Shown: one piece after another, positions 57,201 to 64,000 of the stretch
How positions within the stretch are numbered: position 1 is the first letter of the stretch
Layout: every line of letters begins with the position of its first letter
Source: Sisyra terminalis
Taxonomy: Eukaryota; Arthropoda; Insecta; Neuroptera; Sisyridae
DNA length: 64,000 nt
Direction: 5' to 3'
Assembly (NCBI GenBank): GCA_958496175.1
Contig: OY292275.1
Location: 23,909,001 to 23,973,000, forward strand
Translations under genes and position numbers: made by a program
Notes under the pieces: generated by a model
What the model was told of the DNA's origin: nothing
What the model saw: only the letters and a program-made list of their open reading frames with translations
Databases searched by the model: none

Positions 57201-59230
57201 CGAGGGTATCAGCTATTATTCAAATGCATTTAACTAATCCCAAAAATATTATGATATTTCCAAAATTGAGTTAAAACAAAAAAGATTCGAAATTAGAAAC
57301 TTATCTAATTTTATAAATCTTTTTCATTTAATTAATTATTAGCGCTAGAATGCCCATGACATCATTAAAAATATGAATTTCTATTTTAATTAGTGATACA
57401 AAGATATTAATAAACAATTTATGAATCAAGCCGTGTTAAGAATATACGTAAATATCATGTTTCCGTTGACATAACGACAAAGTTCATCTTTGCTGATACT
57501 AGTATTTAAAATAAAATGTGAATATAACTATGAATCAGTGCACCATAAAATGTCGGGTTCTAAAACGAGTAGAATAAAATATATGCACCCGATTCTATTA
57601 AAAAATGTCTTATCGCGATTGTAATTTAATTTCTTTGTGTAAAACATGGCACCAGCAAAATAAAACGCCACCGTTTTGTTCACTTTTTATGATAGAGTTT
57701 TACCGTACAACCTTTTTGTAGCATGAAGATACATCGCTTATAATTTATAAGTATTATTAAATGAGATATTCGGATATAATAAAAACGGATGTTTTGTTTT
57801 ATGTCAATTAAGGGAAAATTCTATTAAAACAAGGACATTTGTTTGTAGGAGGTTAAACATGAAATATATCTAACTTTTTCAGCTAAATGTCTTTCAGAGC
57901 GTAGAATAATATGTTCTTCATTGTACCGTGCAACATTTTCTTTTTGTTAAGTATCTGCCCATTATGTATAATGTTATTGATTGCTCTTTTTTCTTATTTT
58001 CGCCATTTGAAAAATGCCCCAGTGTTTCGTATACAACTTTTACTCGATCAATCAATTATAATATATTATGTCTAGAATAAACAAAGTTTTAATAGATTTG
58101 GATTCAATAAAGAATTTCGTCCTTAAATATTTATAAGTATAATATTTTGTAGAAAAACAATAAATTATAATTGTACTGTCTTTTCAGTATAGTATCTATA
58201 TTCTATACCTATTCTTTGTCATTATGTAAAGAAAAAGCTATTTGCTAATTTTTCACGGAAAAACTATTAAATTCGTTGTAATCAAAAGACTCTAAAGATG
58301 AATTGCAAGTTGAATCAGTCCCGGAATAATATTTTAATAACACTTAAAAATGTGTAGGTAGGTATTAAAATATTATTATTCTGGAAGTTTCAGATCTCTA
58401 TCTCAATTGGTTTTTGACTAAAAGGATAATACACGGAAACAAAAAAAAAATCTTAGTTTTTGAGATAATTCCAAATTTATGTTTCAAGAATATGATTTCC
58501 TTGTTTGAATTGATTCATGCTTTCAAGATATCTCCTCTCATGTTCTTTGAAAATAATGTAATTCAACGTGTTTGAACATATTTTAGCTCAAAAAGAAGTT
58601 TCAAATGTGTGCTACTGCATAATGTAAAACAAATTCACATTAATTTAAATAGGTCATTCAACAAAATTGATACCAAAAGATAAAAATATTAAATTTGTGT
58701 TTTTAACGAGTTAATAAATAGTTAACAAAAAGTATTTTTTAAATAAAAATCGAATGGCAAACATAAAAATGGGAAACGGCCTTTAACTATTAGCAGCGGC
58801 GTAAGCACATAGTTATTAAAACTATATGAAGCTAGAACTTTCAAACTAATGAAAAACTAAGTATGAATGAAAAACTTAGTAAAATATTATTGAAAAACAA
58901 TATACAATTGCCTTTTCCTCCATTTAAAAGTACCTAAATTTCTAATTTTCAATCTCTTTATCTCCAATTTTGGTTGCACTGATTTTAATCAAAAGGACAA
59001 AACTTTAATCCTTACATCTTTGCTTAACCTAGATACAAATATTTCTAGCTTTATACGATTAATCTTTCGTGAGATTTGTCAAATAAATTTAAAATAGATA
59101 TTTTTGAAGAAGTCTCATTTGTGTCAATTGTACACGAATTTGAAATTCAGAATATTTTATTATTTAATTCTAAATTTATTCAACACGCAGATAACTAAAC
59201 CAATCGTCAGACAGTAACCCTTAACTTTTG
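57201..59230. other. No recognised feature
   Basis: AT-rich DNA with no supportable gene or repeat. Confidence 0.4.
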
Positions 59231-59447
59231 ATCTAATTCAGTGCTTCTTAACCTTTTAAATAAGCCGCATCCCTTTGAATCTAAAAGTAGGTCTCTGCAC
59301 TCCATTGAAAAATGTGTTTGGTTTTTAGTCTAGAAAAATCCATTTTTTACGAAATTTACTACCAAAAATTTCATAATTTATCGTTTGGTTATTCCCTTGC
59401 ACCCCCAGGGGTACAGGCACCACAGGTTAAGAAACAACGATCTAAAC
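59231..59447. mobile_element. hAT MITE, 201 bp
   Basis: The element at 59239-59439 starts CAGTGCTTCTTAACCTTTT and ends GGTTAAGAAACAACG, giving a 15-bp inverted terminus with two mismatches. Flanks ATCTAATT and ATCTAAAC share 6 of 8 bases, an aged 8-bp duplication. Non-coding inside, with CACCCCCAGGGGTAC near the right end as is common in this hAT type. Confidence 0.85.
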
Positions 59448-61429
59448 TCGTCAAATATCTGCTGAAATAGTTCACTCAACATTGAAATTTTTCCTGAAAA
59501 AAATTAATAAAAATTTTGAGCCAAATAACTTAATACAATTGGTATTAAAAGCTTAAATAAACCTTCAAGAGTATTTGTAGGATATTTCAAAATTAAAGAG
59601 AAATTCGCCGTAAAATACAATTGGCAATATTGATTTATATTATTTTGGTAGGAATATGCCTACCTATTTATAGCCCTTATAACTAATTTATTTATAAAAC
59701 AAAAATACTCTCTTAATAAATACACCCAGATAAATATGTAAACTTGAAGAAAAAGTTTAATTTTGGTAACAATTTGTTTAAGATTTGTCTTAATTTATCA
59801 TTCAAGTGCATAAAAAGCTATTTTCTGATAAATTTGGCCGATATTTATAGTACCGAAGCTCAACTAAATTATTATTTGGAATCATTATATTTTAAATTTC
59901 AATTTAAAAATAAAAAATGCATACAAAAGTAATCAACGTAAAAATGATACAAAAATATGTTTAAATTTTTTTTTAAAAAAATTTGAATACAAATTGAATA
60001 CTAGTTCACCACAATAGGAAATTCAAACACACTAAAACATTTCTGTAAAACTCTGTCGGAATACAAACCAAAAATGAACTTTAGCGAAACATTTTTTTAT
60101 TTTCAATATTTTCCCCATAAATTTAATATCAGAGAAATGCGTCACAAGGTAAAATTAACAGGATATTGATTTCCCCATTCTGTGTGTAGGTATATACCTA
60201 TACAGGAAAGGTAAGCAAACAATCCTTTCCAATATATAGGAATTTTTATTTTATCATGCACCTCCACAGAGTATTTGACAAACTCAATCTATTATAAAAA
60301 GTTTAATAAATTATTTATTATTCCCAAAACGAACAAACATTGCGATATATCTTGAAACCCAAATCTACTGTTGACACTAAAATTAACTATCTACAAAACA
60401 ATCATACAACCCATTTAGACTTATGGAATGAAGCTGGGAAGTTCTGCTAAACCCTCAAACATTCTTCGAATATCGTCATTCGAATCCAAATTCCTTTGAC
60501 CTATAATACACGTAGGTAAATTCTTCCTATGATTATAGTGTGAGTGTAGAGGAGACTATTGTAAATGAAATTGTTAACAAATGCACGTGAGAATTTTTAC
60601 TTTGATTTAGTTTAATAATTACAACGAAAATGAGACATCAGAATTGTCTATGAATTGTAAAAATACTAGCAGGAAAACTGAATCTAAATTTTGTATATTT
60701 CCGAGGGCCAAATGGAAAAGAAATCAAAGGATAACTGTTGTTAGAAGGCGCTAGAAAGCAATTCCACAACCCTAATTTTATCAATTGGATCAACAATTTG
60801 GAAAATAGCAATTCTTAGCAAAATTTGTAAATTTTGTAAAATTAAAAACTTTTTTTTTTTTTAATTTAAAATACTATTACCTCTTATACAAAATTCTAGT
60901 ATAACATGCAATATGCGCATAAAATAAAATAAAATAAATCAGTTCCCTTAGTGAGGAGTGATCCTTCACCAGGGACAGTTGAATAATTTAAAAAAATGAA
61001 GTTAGTTATTAAAGAAATTAAATTTATATTTTTTTTTTACATTTATTTAATTATTTTTTTTTAATTTTTATCCTTATCTTCTTTGATTTTTGATATTTGA
61101 TATATATTGAAAATAACAACCTTATGTTTACTGCATTTTTTATTATTTTAAATAACTATACTTACTTCTATATTATTCATTTTAATTCAAAACTACAATC
61201 AATATAAATTATTTCACACATTTCTCTAAGTGGTTATTTTTTTTATTATTTATAACAAATACTTTTAATTTTGCAAATTGCTATTAACATGCACATAAAA
61301 TCATATTCAAACAGCCTCCATCTATATCTATATCCGGTTCTGGCGCTGCAATCACATACAATGAATATATTGAATTACCACATAATATTATATTTTGTAA
61401 CGTTAAACAAGTTTATGGCCTCAATAAGC
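59448..61429. other. No recognised feature
   Basis: AT-rich DNA including T-tracts (61030-61070). No gene. Confidence 0.4.
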
Positions 61430-61487
61430 CATGCAACTTGAAGAGCCGCATGCGGCTTGCATAGTTCGGCCAACCTCACACGATACC
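61430..61487 (-). repeat. hAT-type terminus fragment
   Basis: The minus strand reads GAGGTTGGCCGAACTATGC, then AAGCCGCATGCGGCTCTTC, a GC-rich palindrome (AGCCGCATGCGGCT) next to a GTTGGCC start. This is typical of one end of hAT elements. The other end was not identified. The open frame across it is a chance product. Confidence 0.5.
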
Positions 61488-61724
61488 TACTACACATTTG
61501 TATATATAGTACATTCGGTTCTCTTTTTATTCGGTAGATGTGTTCCACAAGAAATCGCACAAAAAAGACTAGACACACGTATGAAAAAAAGATGCGTTTT
61601 ATAATTTTTAAAACCACATTAAACTAAATCTGACGGTTACAATATACCGAAAATCGCATTAAAATGGGTTTATTTTTCAGAAAAAGAAGTAGCCGTACCA
61701 TATTCCTTTTAAAGTTTATATTCA

Positions 61725-62157
61725 TCTATAAATATATAAATGTTATGTTGGTTTGTGTACGCTCCAAAAACTCAAAAATGTCTCCATTAATTAAGCTCAA
61801 ATTTTGAAATGATATACAACCCGCTTCAAAGTTTGTATTTATCTATTTCTTGCATCAGTAATGTACCTGCGACCGCAAAAAACAGCTTTTTGAACATCAA
61901 TACAATAGCTACTAACTGTCAATACTTCGTTGCTACGATCCTATAGAGATTTTTAGAGATATAGCGATTTTTATCAAGACATAATTATTGAAAAATGTAG
62001 ATCCTGAAGGTAAGTTATAAAAGATACAGCAATTGTTGCTGCGGGTTGCTAAGGGGACGGGGGGTATTGTTTTAAGAACATATGTTTAAATTCAACTTAT
62101 TTATTTACAGCCATTACAATATAGATTGGTAGGACAACGTCTGCCGGATTCAGCTAT
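61725..62157 (+). mobile_element. Non-autonomous Helitron
   Basis: The 5' end TCTATAAATATATAAATG follows an A. It continues GTTTGTGTACGCTCC, AAAAACTC as in many insect Helitrons, which begin with TC and the same TATATAAA-ACGCTC order. The 3' end GGACAACGTCTGCCGGATT, CAGCTAT|T corresponds to the common ...GTCTGTCGG...CAGCTAG|T end, with the CTRR terminus mutated to CTAT and a T following. Helitrons move by rolling-circle replication; no Rep/helicase coding is present in these 433 bp. A fragment of the family lies at 25.44 kb. Confidence 0.75.
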
Positions 62158-64000
62158 TAATTTCATAAAATGGTTATAACAATATCAACAAAGTTATTTA
62201 AGTTTCAGAAAAATATAACCTTCACATATTTCTTCTAAATTTATTTATGAAAATTTTACAAAAAAATTATTCTTCATATTCACCGTGGTAGGAAGCGACA
62301 TATCCGGAGACTAAATTTTTCGAGTTTCTTACCCTTTTGACATGTAAAAATGATCGAATTAGTTGTTTTTTAAAAAAAAAAGTTTCTTGACATATAAATC
62401 GCATAAAAATAGTTTGCATAAAAAGAGAACCGAGTATATATTACTAATAAAGTAAAACTATTAATGTATAACACATAAACAATGAAAAATAAAACTTAAC
62501 AATTTACAACGGAGCAAAAAGTTATGATTATTCCGGGAACCATAAATGTTTTTTTAATTTGGTAAAAAAATTTAAACTTATAAATTTACCATTAGATTAC
62601 CATTTTACTTAAAGACAAAAAAATGAACTTAATGAATTATAATCTTCATTCAGAAAAACTTAAAGTTATATTTTATATATTAAGTATTCGATTCATAAGA
62701 ATAAAACCAAATCAATTCGAGCGGTAACTTTTTGGTGGAATTTAAAGGGAACGATCTAGAGTTTCGTTTTGAATTTTAATAAGAAATCCATAAATTTATA
62801 AGAAATTACAAATATTTTTCTTCAATTTTATACTCTCCATACACGTTTTATAAGTCTTAAACTGCAATCAATCATTTAAACTTTTGGTAAATAAAACGAA
62901 CAATTTTAAGTCAATTGGGAAAAAAGTAAAATACGTAAATGTAATTTGAACTTCTAACTTTGAAATTTATATAAGAAACTGTTTTAAAACATATTTTACT
63001 TTTTAGTTTTTGTTAATATTCAGAATATATATTTTTTTAATTCATTTAAAATTTGTTTTGTAATCCGTACATTATGCTGTTTAATAAGCAAATTGCAATT
63101 AAGATATATAAAACGTAGACACTCAGAATTTACTAACCTAACTATTTTGTATATAGAAGTAGGTTCATAGTAACAACGCACGTTGACATTATTAACAGTT
63201 TTACATTATCAAAGTACCTTTAACTTTGTATTGCATATGTACTAAAACATGTATTCCACTTTTAATTCTTATTTTAAGCATACTTTTTAAATTCCTCACG
63301 ACATAGGTAGGTACTTACTAATTATTTTGGTAAAAATATCATACATTCCATTTTTAATTACAAATTTCTACTTTATTTTGAATATTACTCTGTTTGATGT
63401 TTTATAGCATACAATTGTATATAGAAACTCATGTTGAAAGTTAGTTTGCTTTAATGAAGCAATAGTTTCAAGTGATGTCTACTTCCAGAAGTACAATTAA
63501 TAATTAAAACCACTAAAGCTCAAAGCTCAGTTCATATTCAAATGTTCCAATTTAGATACATCTATAGCTTTTAATAATACTCCAAACTCTATCAAAAAAA
63601 TTGTACTTAATTTTTCATTTAGTTATGAATTTTGAATAATTTACTTCCAATGTAAGAGCGTTATTAAGAAAGTAAATATTTGCATGAATATAAGTTAACC
63701 ATTTTTTCAATTATAAGGGAATGAAGATTCATGTTTTGCTATTTTTCTTTGCGTAACTTGAAGAATTGATATGCTAACGGTGTGAAAAACTATATTTTTT
63801 AAATTCTACAACTGTAACAAGTAATTACAAGTTTGCAACTAATTATTTTCATTTGACATCGTCAAATAACTTTGAATTTAAATTAGTTTAATTAGCAATC
63901 GAAGAATGGAAAATCTATATAATAAATATCTTGTAACTGGATATCAGATTATTGCGCTAAAGAATAAGAATAACTTAACAGAAAGTGATTTTTATGACCA
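62158..64000. other. No recognised feature
   Basis: AT-rich DNA to the end of the window without coding signal or shared repeats. Confidence 0.4.

Noticed and set aside
61375..61617. 80-codon minus-strand frame
   Set aside because: It crosses a hAT terminus palindrome and shows no domain; a chance frame.

Overview
This is a very AT-rich window (by eye roughly 70-75% A+T) of eukaryotic nuclear DNA, almost certainly from an arthropod and most likely an insect. The grounds are the mix of decayed transposable elements (Ty3/Gypsy, Jockey-like, RTE-like and I/Jockey-superfamily LINEs, hAT MITEs, a Helitron, Penelope-like termini), a tRNA-derived SINE in about nine copies, and a broken collagen gene with 49 and 63 nt introns. 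The order cannot be fixed from the sequence; short introns and AT richness would fit a beetle. No prokaryotic gene, CRISPR array, rRNA gene or intact tRNA gene was seen.

Layout. 0-1.3 kb: 3' end of a Gypsy element (broken integrase, polypurine tract, LTR). 1.3-5 kb: foldback MITE-like repeats and a SINE head. 5.7-6.5 kb: reverse-strand Jockey-type reverse transcriptase remnant. 8.3-10.2 kb: two small LINE C-terminal remnants around a near-perfect inverted repeat with arms of about 359 bp. 13-17.4 kb: a low-complexity repeat with recurrent AGTATCTTAG-type words, a SINE and three Penelope-like terminal repeats. 17.9 kb: a perfect 19-bp-arm hairpin. 20.7-23.8 kb: two LTRs of one family on the minus strand, flanking an RNase H-bearing LINE remnant. 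25.1-27.2 kb: SINE, Helitron fragment, and a hAT-like element holding an LTR-like insert with a heat-shock element and TATA box. 29.7-30.7 kb: a composite repeat with a palindromic head, then a Penelope-like terminus. 31.4-31.9 kb: the only place that looks like host coding sequence, one or two candidate exons of an unrecognised gene. 33.3-35.3 kb: a third LTR and a 1.27 kb foldback with a SINE inside. 36.7-40.8 kb: dispersed repeats and two nested insertions into SINEs. 41.6-42.5 kb: a collagen (type IV-like) pseudogene that keeps its introns. 41.1-45.9 kb: six perfect TGACGTCA sites. 46-62.2 kb: more SINEs, hAT MITEs, hammerhead-like repeats and a non-autonomous Helitron. The last 1.8 kb is featureless.

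How it works together: this reads as intergenic or large-intron DNA built by nested transposon insertion and decay. The most interesting hidden signal is that several unrelated-looking dispersed repeats carry a hammerhead-ribozyme-like core (CTGANGA, short stem II, GAAA, tiny stem III), often as head-to-head inverted pairs. That is the known signature of Penelope-like retroelement termini and retrozymes. No single copy is fully intact.
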